A stretch of DNA of 64,000 nucleotides from Galdieria sulphuraria (lineage: Eukaryota > Rhodophyta > Bangiophyceae > Galdieriales > Galdieriaceae). Positions 10,900-21,376 of this stretch are shown piece by piece. Each line of letters starts with the position of its first letter. The stretch's first letter is position 1. The position numbers were made by a program, and so were the translations under genes. The notes beneath the pieces are model-generated. The model was not told the origin of the DNA. It ran no database searches and worked only from the letters and a program-made list of their open reading frames with translations. The stretch lies in assembly GCF_000341285.1 (NCBI RefSeq), contig NW_005178475.1, positions 310,001 through 374,000 of the forward strand, written 5' to 3'.

Positions 10900-11629
10900 C
10901 GTAGAATTCTTTTGTACAGATTTATTCCTACTATATATAGAATTTTTGTTTTGTACTTCACTGATACATGAAAGCACAAATTGTAAGTAATAAAGTTTTC
11001 CGAGTTGCATGGTAGTATTTTCTGATGCCTTTATTGACTCTTGAAGAGATTGAGTGAAGGGACTTTTTAATCTGGGGCTGTATATATAATTTTTATCTGT
11101 TCGTAGAAATTTCTAAAGTTGTTTACTGTAACGATGGTTTTGTCAACAATATTATCAAAAAAGTTCCCGTTCCTGCTTCTCTAGTATTATCGGAGCCAAA
11201 TTTGTTTCAGCATACGAACTATCCATGACAGTATTCTTGCTTCTTTCGAGCAAAGAGAATAGAGCATACGAAAGGAAGAGAGTTTATTTCAACAGAGCGT
11301 GACTTGTGGAATTAAAATGAAGTTTGTAGATTGCATGTGCTGAAAGAATCAGAAGCAGTCCCTGTTCTGTTCAAAAAGCCGGAAAGACTCAGTCGACAGA
11401 CTGTAAATGAACTTCATAGAAATAAAAAACCAATGAAGTGACAAGCAGCAATAACAATTTGATGAGAAATAAGCTTGATACTGTCATTGTCTAGAGACGA
11501 TGGAGGACTTGTACAGAAAGACATCGTAGATTTTCTTTCACTTTCAAGATAATAGTTGCCTTTACTGAAGTGATTCATTTTTTGAAGTCTATTGGAGACT
11601 TTCCCATACATCTAAAGACTTGCTGCAAT
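10900..11629. other. Intergenic region between ankyrin and DCC genes
   Basis: About 730 bp with the ankyrin 3' UTR at its left (an AATAAAG-like signal near 10988) and the DCC promoter or 5' UTR at its right. Both strands show only short frames. I see no RNA gene. Confidence 0.4.
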
Positions 11630-12355
11630 ATGCAGTGTAAAAGAGTTGTAAGTCTGTCAATCAATGACAGAAAACGATTGATTAATGAGCGGAATTCCAA
11701 AACGGAATTAGAACCATTTAAATTACAAATTGTGAAGTCACTTTTATCATTCATTGATTGCCACAACCTTATGAGAATGTTCTTTGTATTGTGCAACTCT
11801 CTAGCGAGACCTAGAGTTCTTCACAGTCTAAGGAAGTACAAAAGTGACTACAATTTGTGCGTATATATTCCAACTCAATCCAAAAGTCTATCACGAAACA
11901 GGAATTGGCGGAGTTCTCTCGTACCCTTGGGAAGATTCAGTCATCCCATAGAGACTGAATATTCCACAAGCAAATCTCAGTTAGAAGCTCCTAGCTGGAA
12001 GTATAAACTACTTTATGATGGTCAGTGTCCATTGTGTCGAAAGGAAGTTGCTTTCTTGCAGAAACACGACAACAATCGTGGAATTATTTGCTTTGTAGAT
12101 ATATCTGATAAATGCTACTCCTCTTTTGATAATGCAGGTATAGATTATAAGACAGCTATGGGAAGAATTCATGCTATTCGAAATGACGGTACAGTAGTAA
12201 GAGATATGGAAGTTTTCCGTGTAGTTTATGATGCCTTGGGCATTGGTTGGATCTATTTTCCCACTAAACTTCCGATGATCAAACCTGTGGCTGATTTAGT
12301 TTATCGAATTTGGGCCAAATTCCGATTGCCTTTGACAGGCAGGAAAATGGTTTGA
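11630..12355 (+). CDS. DCC-family (DUF393) thiol-disulfide oxidoreductase, probably plastid-targeted
   Basis: First in-frame ATG is 11630 (241 residues); later ATGs at 11771 and 11777 would give about 193 residues starting just before an Arg/Leu/Ser-rich stretch that looks like a transit peptide. The conserved domain occupies the last 120 residues and opens with YDGQCPLCRKEVAFL, the D-x-x-CPxC redox motif that names the DCC family, followed by the family block AMGRIHAIRNDGTVVRDMEVFR and the hydrophobic end LVYRIWAKFR. Members are thioredoxin-fold oxidoreductases of bacterial type found in plastid-bearing eukaryotes; substrates are unknown. Both active-site cysteines are present. Which ATG is used is open. 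Confidence 0.82.
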   Translation: MQCKRVVSLSINDRKRLINERNSKTELEPFKLQIVKSLLSFIDCHNLMRMFFVLCNSLARPRVLHSLRKYKSDYNLCVYIPTQSKSLSRNRNWRSSLVPLGRFSHPIETEYSTSKSQLEAPSWKYKLLYDGQCPLCRKEVAFLQKHDNNRGIICFVDISDKCYSSFDNAGIDYKTAMGRIHAIRNDGTVVRDMEVFRVVYDALGIGWIYFPTKLPMIKPVADLVYRIWAKFRLPLTGRKMV

Positions 12356-12544
12356 AGTTGTCCGTTACTGGAAAAATGGTATATATTATCATAGTAAAGA
12401 AGGAATATTTCTTTTCTTTCAAGATGGAAGAAGGATTTTATTGAAAATGTTCACGACAGAAAGCACAAGCAACTATTTCCAACAAGACAACTCAAATACC
12501 TGCCAATGGCATGTAAGCAAATGCTGCATGTGGTAACCAACGCT

Positions 12545-13669
12545 CTAGAAGCATTTTCTATGTACTATAGAAGGACCGTGTTCGTCATATTCTTCTCTTG
12601 TGACCCACATTTGTTGAAAAGTGCTCAGACTTGCGAGAATGGAACCTCCAATCCACACAGAGTATTTCCTCTCTGGAGGTGCAATGACCTTAATCTTCAT
12701 AGAGGAAGGAGCTAGAGCTTCTATTTCTTTTTGAACACGGGCAGCAATTCCAGGATACATGGTAGTTCCACCAGACATGACTATGTTAGAATACAAATCT
12801 TTACGAATATCAATGTCACATTTCATGATGGAATTGTACGAAGTTTTATGAACACCGTCTGCTTCACGTCCCAACATGTCTGGCTTGAACAATGCTTCGG
12901 GGCACATGAATCTTTCTTTACCGACAGTAATTACCTGACCATCGGGTAATTCATAAGGTTTCTCCAGGGATGCGTTGGTGGCCGCATTTTCTAATTCTTT
13001 CTCATAGTCCTCCGCAACATAGCAAAGTTGTTGCTTGATATCTCGAACGATTTCCATCTCAGCTGTCGTAGTGAAACTATGTCCTCTTTCCATAAGTAGT
13101 TTGGCCATATGCTGGGTCAGATCTCTACCGGCCAAATCTATTCTAAGCACGGCATGAGGGAGAGAATAGCCTTCATAAATAGGAACCGTGTGCGTAACAC
13201 CATCCCCGGAGTCTATTACAATTCCAGAAGTACGTCCAGAAGCATACAAAGAAAGCACTGCTTGAATTGCTACGTAAAGTGCCGGAACATTGAAGTCTTC
13301 AAACATGATTTGGGTCATTCTCTCTCTATTAGCTTTGGGATTCAAGGGAGCCTCAGTCAACAACACAGGGTGTTCTTCTGGATTCACTCGAAGCTCATTA
13401 TAAAAGGCATGATGCCATATTTTTGCCATGTCATCCCAATTGGTTACAATACCATGTTCTATTGGGTATTTGATTGTGAGAATCCCTCTTCTCGACATAG
13501 CTGCATCTCCGACATATTCCTCTTTTTGTCCCATTCCGACCATAACTCCAGCTTGCTTTGGTTTACCAATAATTGCAGGAAATACCGCCTTAGGAGAGTC
13601 CTCTCCAGCAATCCCGCACTTGCAGTTCCCAGAACCATTATCTAAAACTATTGCAGGCTTATCTGACAT
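12545..13669 (-). CDS. Actin
   Basis: Intronless gene of 374 residues, starting [15 protein letters not shown] at 13669 and ending in the universal actin end HRKCF. The nucleotide-binding loops (DNGSG, VIDSGDG), the DNase-loop region and the C-terminal [16 protein letters not shown] are intact, so this is conventional actin and not an actin-related protein. The frame stays open for 29 codons upstream without an ATG, which is UTR. Complete absence of introns contrasts with most neighbouring genes. The upstream kilobase is unusually open and contains a perfect TTGGCGCCAA palindrome. Confidence 0.98.
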   Translation of the reverse strand: MSDKPAIVLDNGSGNCKCGIAGEDSPKAVFPAIIGKPKQAGVMVGMGQKEEYVGDAAMSRRGILTIKYPIEHGIVTNWDDMAKIWHHAFYNELRVNPEEHPVLLTEAPLNPKANRERMTQIMFEDFNVPALYVAIQAVLSLYASGRTSGIVIDSGDGVTHTVPIYEGYSLPHAVLRIDLAGRDLTQHMAKLLMERGHSFTTTAEMEIVRDIKQQLCYVAEDYEKELENAATNASLEKPYELPDGQVITVGKERFMCPEALFKPDMLGREADGVHKTSYNSIMKCDIDIRKDLYSNIVMSGGTTMYPGIAARVQKEIEALAPSSMKIKVIAPPERKYSVWIGGSILASLSTFQQMWVTREEYDEHGPSIVHRKCF

Positions 13670-13837
13670 TGTAAGAACAAATGTTTTTCCGACAAAGAAC
13701 AAAAAACAACGAAAATAAACACTATAGCCTAGTTGCCAAAGAGTGACAAAATTCAAAAATACTCTATTGCAAACAAGGACATTCCTCTGGTCTTGACGAT
13801 TAAAAAGGGGCTGGGAAGAGGTGGCCTGTTAGCCACG

Positions 13838-13847
13838 TTGGCGCCAA
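13838..13847. promoter_or_regulatory. TTGGCGCCAA palindrome, E2F-like site upstream of actin
   Basis: Perfect 10-base palindrome, 169 bp upstream of the actin ATG. The core matches the E2F/DP consensus (TTTSSCGC type). Binding is inference. Confidence 0.35.
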
Positions 13848-14146
13848 TTCTTTAGCTCCCATCCCACTTTTAAATTACGCGTCCTTCCTAACGATTCGCT
13901 GGCCTTAACAACGAAGTGATATACCGATGCGATAATCATTTAATTTATACAGATCCGGGTCCTACAAGGTGAGTTGATTATACAACAATTTCATTGGAAA
14001 CAATGCAACCGATAAACTATTTCTGAAACTTGATCCTTCCTTTAGCTTACTATATGAAGAAACATACCGAAACATCCCCAAAGCAGAGCAGAGGAGTCTT
14101 ATCACGTTTGTGCAAGGGGTTAAGTTTACTCATATGCATATAAATA

Positions 14147-14190
14147 ATATATATATATAATGTGTAGAGAGAGAGAGAGAGAGAGAGAGA
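14147..14190. repeat. (AT)n followed by (AG)12 microsatellite
   Basis: An AT dinucleotide run around 14147-14158 is followed by an uninterrupted AG run from 14166 to 14190. Simple repeat in the actin upstream region. Confidence 0.9.
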
Positions 14191-14678
14191 TATCCACTGT
14201 CACATGCACCATCGTTCTCAAAGGTTTGATCCTTAAAGTTCCTACCTAGCATTATCTTCATAGACAACAAATATAGCCTCGTTGCGTGGTTTCAACTGTC
14301 TTCACAACACCGTTCAACCCAACCTGACACACTACAAAGTCTCTCATATCAATATAGCCACGTCAATAAACCTTGTGTAAAGGAAAACGGCAAACTATCC
14401 CTATACTTTCTCACGGAGTGGTCCATTGTATATGCTCCTGTTTTACAGACCTGTAAAGGGCAATCAAGACAAAAAGGATATGTATTGTTCCACCGGTGAT
14501 TTAGTCATAGACTGCAAAAGAGTAACGTCATACTCTCTGTAACTTTGAACAACGCTTCGAAGCCAAATTAAACGGAGCTGAATCAGTTAAAGCCTTTATT
14601 ACCCATACATTTCTTCACCGAAATATTCCCTAGTTAACTTGTTACTTTAGGAGTCCAAGTTATTTACGAAGTGACAAG

Positions 14679-16241
14679 TCATCTCGAATAACGATGACGA
14701 TAACAACGCCTTGCACGAACGCTTATCAAACGATTTTCAGGAAGCAACAAGGCTGTGAGTCGTCCTCCATATACACAACCGGTGTCGATGCCCTACGAAG
14801 CATATGAGAGATATTCGTACATATTTTAAAAAACAAATACCTGAGCAAACTCAAATTGCTGAAGTCCTCGATACGCATCGTGTCCATATACAACCGTTTC
14901 AGGACCTTTCCAATAAGATGCCCAAGGAGAATCGGCTACATAGCGATTGGTAATAATTCCATTAGGAAGAACAGATCTCATATTCATCATCAAGCGTGGA
15001 TTCTGTTGATAAAGATCAACACCCGGAACAAAACCAGCATGAACAAGCAAGTACTTCATTTCCGGAATTCTTATAAACCACGGACAATGAAATAACCACT
15101 CGTGATCCTCCCTATCTAAATCTTGAGCAATTCTTAAGTGTTCCATATTCACAGAGATAGATCCAGAAAGACCATTCATTTGGGCATTCCACCACCTTAT
15201 AACTTCAAAATCATGATTTCCTCTAACCGAGCGAGCTCCAATTTCACGAGCTATCTTTACTACAGCCACAGAATCAGGTCCCTTTGCAACTAAATCTCCA
15301 AGAAAAATAACTTGATCTCCTGGACGAAAGTCTGCAAGCTTCAGTAAGTCTCTTAACTCATCGACACAACCATGAACATCTCCGACAACGATGACTCTGG
15401 GATTCTTTGACAAAAAACGGGACCATTCGCTATAAACCGCTTGAATTCCAAGCACTCTACCTCTCGAGGTAGGAGAAACAGTATTTGATGGGTTTTCTAC
15501 CAGCTGCTTCCAATTCTTGACAGCTTCTTCTCCAACTTTTGGTTTGAATGCTTCCACAGGTAATTTCCGTCTGCGGGACTCGTCCAGGGCTATTGGAGTG
15601 CGAAAATCTGTCTTCAATATGGCCCATTTTCTCGCACAGTTATACCAGTCCTTTTCCTGCGACATAAACGCTTCAGGAAAAAGTTTAAACTTGCTTGTGG
15701 GAACGTAAAGTAAGTCTAAACCCTTCGAGGGCGGATTCGTACCACGGTAACGAGTTGACAGGTTCAAGTTCTCCTTTTCTTGTGAAAGTTCCCTAAAGAA
15801 TACTCTATAACCTTCTTCTTCAATACTGTCCTGGTTATCAAGGTACTGAACAGGACTTGTCAGGCCTTTTGCTTCTGCAGCTTCCTGATTTTTGGATTTG
15901 GAACTTGCTTTTACAGTCTGCTTAAGTGCAACAGTCTTTTCAGGAGGGACGTTCTTTTCTTCTACTGTTTTCATAGTTCCCGAAAGATTTTTCTTTTGCT
16001 TTCTCTTTTTGAAGACTCTCCTTGTAAGAACAAGAGTTGGCTTCTGACTGTCACTAGCTTCATATCTTTCCACACTTTTGACTGGAAGTCTTTGTCTTTC
16101 CGTATTCTCACTATATTTATTTATCTCAAACAGACACTTCTTGTGTGCTTGAACAAAAGTTTTCACTTTGACTCTTCTAGAGGAGTCAAAAATTTTCGAC
16201 CAGTGAAGTTCAAAGCTTGAAACAACAAACATCCAATCCAT
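14679..16241 (-). CDS. ApaH-like metallophosphatase (ALPH type)
   Basis: Exon 1 16241-14841, intron 14840-14793 (48 nt), exon 2 14792-14679; 504 residues. The splice restores the diagnostic C-terminal block GIDTGCVYGGRLTA. Metal-binding motifs in order: GDVHGCVDEL near residue 290, GDLVAKGPDS, VRGNHD, VHAGFVPGV and YGHDAYRGLQ. These are the motifs of bis(5'-nucleosyl)-tetraphosphatase ApaH and the eukaryotic ALPH group, one of which is the mRNA decapping enzyme of trypanosomes. The first 230 residues are Lys/Arg-rich and without recognisable domain; they could carry targeting or RNA-binding signals. All catalytic residues look present. Substrate (dinucleoside polyphosphate, mRNA cap or protein) cannot be told from sequence. 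Confidence 0.88.
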
Positions 16242-17051
16242 TATGATTTATAAGGCTGAGGCACTTATTGATTTTAAAACCATCAGTATTCATAAACATT
16301 TCAGGATTGAATTTCAGTTTGGGTGAAAAGTAAAACTTAAAAAGTATTTGTCGTCAAGTTCATATAAGCACCCTCTCGAAAGAAATCAAAATGACTTGCA
16401 GTTTCAAGGAAAGTATACTTTGGATATTCAGAGACCGTGAGAATACTACACTCTACTTTGGTTCGTAAGTTAAGAGACCTCGCAGATTTAAAGAGAAAAC
16501 TTCCAATGATATCGTAACTTTACTGTTACAGAAAGATATAGGTTGAGCATGTAAGGCCTAATGACTTATGGGCCAAAAGCAACAGTGTGCCAGCCATATG
16601 GTCAAAACAATGTGTTACTGAGTTGCTGAAAAAACTATCTTTGCTAAAATGTAAAGTTGTAAGGTTACAATGTGATATGTATATCAATTGCCATGAAGTT
16701 GCTTGATCCTCTTCCGATCTTTGAAAACCTTTGCAAAAACGATTGCTGCTATGTGGAATATAAGAGTTGACTATATGAAGAGTTGCACACACCCATTTTT
16801 AGGAGTCTTCGACATTCTGATAGAAAATAAAAAGGTGCTTGTTTATGCTTGAGAGAATTTCTGAAGGACCTAAAGTTGTCCTCAATTTTGCTCCAACTCA
16901 CGAATATATTAATTTAGTAAACCAAATCCTTGATACTTCTTTATTTCGAGAGTCAACAATGCGACTACAAAGCTTACCTTCACGTCGCTTTATTATCACA
17001 GTTCCACGTCACTCAAGCAAGAACCAAGTGCCGAAGCTGACAAAAATTGGA
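16242..17051. other. Unresolved region, possible multi-exon gene or decayed sequence
   Basis: Between the ApaH-like and acetyltransferase starts/ends. The plus strand has suggestive pieces: an ATG frame at 16391-16465 ending at a strong GTAAGT, an open stretch around 16570-16640, one near 16720-16850, and one from 16845 that runs to 17147 and overlaps the acetyltransferase 3' end. I could not join them into one consistent frame and recognise no family. It may be a gene with several introns, a relic, or non-coding. Confidence 0.3.
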
Positions 17052-17506
17052 CTACTCTACTATGAAATTTCGAAGTTCGGGATGCTTGGGCAAGTATGTC
17101 TAAAGAAGAAATCAAATATGCAAGAGGATATTGTGGAAAAACGATAAACTAACCTGTGAAACATAGCTACAGGAAGGCTTAACCTATCAAAACGAAGGCC
17201 CACGATAAATGAAAAAGACGTTCTGATCACAAGATACTCACTTTTGCGTTTGTAGAACGGGCAAAGGCAAAAGCCTCGTCACATAACTTGGCTGCAACTC
17301 CGGTGCCTCTGCCTTCAGGAGGAACGAAGGTATGATAACTAGAAACCTTCAATTATCGAAGCCACCCCACCATGTTACAAAGCTTACAAGTCAATCAAAT
17401 TAGTCCCAAGATACCGATACTCTAGAAAGGCTTGTGCGGTTGCACTCAAATTTACAAAGAAACGGTGGCGAACTGAATCATGAACGACTTGCAGAGCGGA
17501 AGCCAT
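17052..17506 (-). CDS. Small GNAT N-acetyltransferase, NATD1/YjdJ type
   Basis: Four exons: 17506-17388, 17338-17242, 17183-17154, 17099-17052, with introns of 49, 58 and 54 nt; 97 residues. The assembled protein follows the compact single-domain family throughout: an N-terminal strand ending in FLEYRYLGTNLIDF, then YHTFVPPEGRGTGVAAKL carrying the acetyl-CoA loop (R-G-x-G-x-A), FARSTNAKVKPSCSYVS, and the conserved end TYLPKHPELR. Length agrees with NATD1-like proteins (about 100-110 residues). An in-frame stop precedes the ATG at 17506. Substrate is unknown. The third exon is only 30 nt, so automatic prediction could easily miss this gene. Confidence 0.88.
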
Positions 17507-18715
17507 ACAAAGATTTTGTCAACCGACAATCAAACAAGAATTGGAATCTCCCCTGGTCCTTGTAAGACTTGGAATTTTGGAAATGTTGAACTTGCAACTG
17601 TATCTTTAGCCAAATAAAAAAATTTTAAGGAGTTACTAAACCCGCTGGAATTGCAAGAAGCAACCGAATTTATTGAATGATATATATTGTTGTACTGGAA
17701 CACGAGCGTTTCTTACATAGATGGACAGATTCGAATGTGAACATGCATATGTATTACCCGAGAACAGAAACAACGAAGTAGAATGACTATAACGATTGTC
17801 GAGGATTAATGCAATTTTAGATAGATGTGCAGAGTCTACCTTGTCAAAGATAATGTCAAGGCTTTAAGGTATATTAAAAGAGAGTTCAACAAAGGTATCA
17901 TAACTTAGGTTCCACGCAAGGTAGGGAGATTCTCCTAAACGAGGAGTTGAAGAGTCCATCGTTGATAAACAAATGTAGTAACTTCTATCCATAATGACAG
18001 GAATGGTTGCCTCCTGGATATAGAGCTTTCGGAAGCTGCTCAAAAATTGAAACGACAAAGTAAGTCAAAGAAACTCAAGAAATGAAAGAATAAGTCATGA
18101 AATTGCCTCCATCTCAAATTACCAAAAAGAATAGGCAGTAGATAACGAGAATATTGCGTAGCAGGACAATATTTCGACACAAATAGGACGGCCGTCTTTG
18201 AAATAAGGAATATCAGTTCGTCAGTTTAGAAGGATACATATTGAAGACGCATTGGTCCCGGTCCTTATTTATAAGGAGTGGTAACTTTCTCGTTCGTCCT
18301 TCCAAAAGGAAGTGGGAAGAACACCTTACTTGTAGCGAAAGTGGAAAACTTCTTGCTCTTTGTTTCCTTTTTGTGCTTACGAAACATTTCACTCTTACAC
18401 AAAGATGATAGTTTCTATAAAAGACTCACATTCAATTTTATAAAAGGGAAACAAAAATATTGGACTCGATGTTTCTTTCACGACCAGGAACAAAAGAGTT
18501 GTCTTGGCTTGTCAGGTTGAGCTCCTCTCAGAAGTTTTCAGAGAGTCTTCTCACCGACTCACAGTTGTGCTACCAGGTGAACTCAAAAGATTTATGAGTT
18601 TTTTAAGCGGCAACATTTTGTTGTGGTGTCCCAGAGACGACAAATATTCTCAACATGTCCAACAGGGTGACTGTCCTTCCAAGAAAAAGTGAAACAACTT
18701 AGTGGATAGTTTTAG
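17507..18715. other. Poorly resolved intergenic / 5' gene region
   Basis: About 1.2 kb between the acetyltransferase start and the last exon of the GST-N gene. It may contain earlier exons of that gene: a frame through about 18490-18563, then 18622-18666, joins in phase with the last exon across introns of 58 and 49 nt. The joined sequence lacks the expected CPxC-type active site, so I hold this loosely. No other feature is visible. Confidence 0.3.
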
Positions 18716-18988
18716 GAACTTTTGAGAGTTGTTCTATGCGAGTTGGAACTTCCGTATCTGTTGCACAATGCTGCAAGAGGTTCACCGAAACGACAAGAAC
18801 TTCGACATATCACTGGGACGTTTCAAGTTCCTTATTTAATAGATCCAAACACACAAACAAGTATGTTCGAGTCTGCTGAAATAATCGATTATCTTTTGGC
18901 TACATATTCTGCGAAAGCTAGTGAGGGTGCGAAGTTCGGCAGCTCAACTACGTCCAACCCAACTGGAAGAGAAAAGGAAACTTTATAA
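18716..18988 (+). CDS. Glutathione S-transferase N-terminal (thioredoxin-like) domain protein, last exon
   Basis: Terminal exon beginning after TTTTAG at 18715 and ending at TAA 18988. It encodes most of a GST-N domain of the kind found in plant and cyanobacterial two-domain chloroplast proteins: LRVVLCELELPYLL, ARGSPKRQEL, FQVPYLIDPNT (cis-proline VPYL), then the pair FESAEIIDYLL that contacts glutathione. It matches the second domain of those proteins best. The upstream portion with the active-site cysteine pair and any first domain was not found with confidence, so the gene may be truncated, shortened or simply have exons I could not place. It ends 29 bp from the convergent acyl-CoA synthetase stop. 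Confidence 0.7.
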   Translation, partial: ELLRVVLCELELPYLLHNAARGSPKRQELRHITGTFQVPYLIDPNTQTSMFESAEIIDYLLATYSAKASEGAKFGSSTTSNPTGREKETL

Positions 18989-19017
18989 ATGCTTTATAGG
19001 ATTTCATTTTTCTTGTT

Positions 19018-21141
19018 TCAAGATTTGTGTGTTTCTTGATACATTTTTTCAATTTCCTTTTGATACTTTTTACTCAATGCTGGACGTTTAAGCTTCATCG
19101 TTGGCGTCATCAAATCATTCTCAATAGAGAATGCTTCTGGTTCGAGATATATATTTTTCACAGCTTCATAGCCTTTCAAAGATTTGCTTCTGGCTACTTT
19201 CTTCAAATCCTCTAAAACTGCCTTTTTGAATTCTTTGTCCTTGCAAAGCTCCTTGAAATCCCTCGTTTTCTGATTCTCTTCTGCCCATTGTTCCGACTTT
19301 TGTTGACTTGGATGCACCACAGCAACAAGTTCGCTTTCTTCACTATTGCCATATATCCATATTTGCTCAACAAACTTACAAGCAGCATACTGTTGTTCCA
19401 GATATTCCGGTGAAATATACTCTCCTTGAGCTAACTTGAACAAATTCTTCTTGCGATCTATAATAGAAAGGGTGTCGTCCTCATTCCACATACCAACATC
19501 CCCAGTACAGAAGTAACCATCTTCATCGAAAGCTTCCTTTGTCGCCTGTTCGTCCTTGTAATATCCGACAAATACAACAGGACCCTTGACACAAACCTCT
19601 CCTTTAGGTGCGACAGGGTCTCTTTTCATTGTTTAAGTAATAAAGAAATATAATATTCATGTGCTCTACTTACTTGGATGTATAGTTCATTTCTGGAATA
19701 TCTTTCAATTTAATTTCCGCTACAGGCAGAAGACCTCCAACACAACCTGCAGGATTATCTGGACCACATATAGTGACTCCAGCAGTGGTTTCCGTTAGTC
19801 CGTAGCCTTGTAATACTGGAACCATAAAGCAAACCTTGGTAACGCAGCTTAGTCTAAATATATCAATTATTACTATTATAACCGACCTTTAAAAAGTTAT
19901 GCGTTGATGCCGATAATGGTGCAGAACCAGATACCATAAAACGTAAACGTGGAAAAACTGCAGCCTTTAACTTGCTAAACACTAGTTTGTCCATTAGCCA
20001 CGATCGAGAACCGTTCTTCACTCTTTGAAGCTGTCTCTGATATGCAAAGTGGAACATTGAACGTTTGAGAAAACTAGAATTTGCAACTTGTTTCTTCACT
20101 CCTTCTTCAATCCGTGAGAACACACGTGGGACACCAATTAGAAATGTTGGTTTCAATGCCTTAAAATCATCCGTCAAGTTTTTAATATCACCGGAATAAT
20201 AACCAAGTTGAGCACCACAGCAAATTGTTACAGCTTCCAACGCCTGCTCGAAGATATGTGCTAGAGGCAAATAGCTCATCGTCACATCATGATTGGTCAA
20301 CGATATATTATAGTGCTCTATCACTCTTAATATACCAGCTACTTCACATACAAATGCTTTGTTTGGTAGCATAACCCCTTTTGGCTTTCCAGTGGTACCA
20401 CTAGTATACATTATCACAAATATATCTTCTGATGAACTGGGATAAACTTCTTCTGAATCGTTTCCATCTGAAATGAGCTTTTGCATATCAACGACATATT
20501 CAGGTAGCCCATTATTATCCAAGTTCTCTCTATCCATCAATACTACCTTTTCCAACTTGGGAAATTTCTCCTTATTCTCCAGTACTTTGTTCAGGTTTTC
20601 TGAACTGATGCAAAGAAGGCGCATATCCGAATGATTCACTATAAACTCAACAGAATCTGGACCTAAGCTTTCATAAACTGGAACAGATACCATTCCTTGA
20701 GAAGAAATAGCAAGATGGACAATTAGCCACTCTGGACAATTTTTTGAGAAGATTCCAATATGATCTCCAAATTTCAAACCTAAACGAAGAAAACTAGAAC
20801 CAAGGCTCAAAACTTTCTTTTTAAGCTCCTTATATGTCATAAACTCAAACTTTCCCAGTTCCCCATTTTTGTTCCGCATCCTGCGACCCAGTGAATTCCC
20901 ATCTGGATACATACGCTCCGCACGACTAAACCAAAGGAAACGATATGAGAATCAGCAACAGGAAACAACTTGAGACTAACCAAAGCATATCATAAAAGGT
21001 GTTCAACTTTTCACTTGGGAAAGGTTGCAGACAAAAGGGTTGGTCAAACGAGCAAACGTGAGGAGGCCCTTCACCTTCCTTCGCTTCGGCACCCGGTTTC
21101 ACTATGGAATATTTATGTCCTTCTACTCCATTAGCCATCAT
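19018..21141 (-). CDS. Long-chain acyl-CoA synthetase
   Basis: Activates long-chain fatty acids to acyl-CoA with ATP. Exons 21141-20981, 20925-19887, 19834-19674, 19621-19018; introns 52-55 nt; 654 residues. Seen: the AMP-binding P-loop MYTSGTTGKPKGVML near residue 230, DVTMSYLPLAHIFE, the LQGYGLTETTAGV motif just after intron 2, and the adenylate-binding GYFCTGDVG and DRKKNLFKLAQGEYI in exon 4. Intron 2 has an atypical GTCGGT donor, but it is the only in-frame solution. The start MANGVEG matches the length of plant LACS proteins; no peroxisomal signal is visible (ends in HKS). It is followed upstream on the same strand by sphingomyelinase-like and ABCA genes, a run of lipid genes that may be coincidental. 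Confidence 0.94.
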
Positions 21142-21376
21142 ATTGCTTAAGTTTTCTTGTAAACTTTCGATCCAAACAAGGGGTTGAGGATCAATGATGA
21201 CGAATCACACAAAAAGTCTTCCACAGATCGCGAGGGAATAATATACGCTCGAAGGAATTCCTACAATTTATGGCGATTTTCATTCGATTTCCCTTTTCCA
21301 TTAGTTTCTGTTTATACATGTCATTCAAACATTTCATTCAAGCTTTATAAACATAAATATATATATATATGTGCTA

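Larger units (their letters stand above)
13670..14678. other. Long intergenic region upstream of actin
   Basis: About 1 kb, long for this window. It should hold the actin promoter and 5' UTR (minus strand) and the short 3' UTR of the ApaH-like gene. It contains a GGCGCC palindrome at 13838-13847 and an AT/AG microsatellite at 14147-14190. I see no coding frame with family resemblance and no recognisable RNA gene. Confidence 0.45.

Noticed and set aside
13109-13645. 178-codon open frame antisense to actin
   Set aside because: Mirror of the actin coding sequence; composition (many Ser, Arg, Asn) is that of an antisense shadow and it resembles no family.
14200-14245. GGTTTGATCC resembling a tRNA B box
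   Set aside because: No matching A box, acceptor stem or anticodon arm could be folded around it.
16845-17147. Frame of about 100 codons overlapping the acetyltransferase 3' end
   Set aside because: It overlaps the last exons of the well-supported acetyltransferase on the other strand and matches no family. Kept only as part of the unresolved region.
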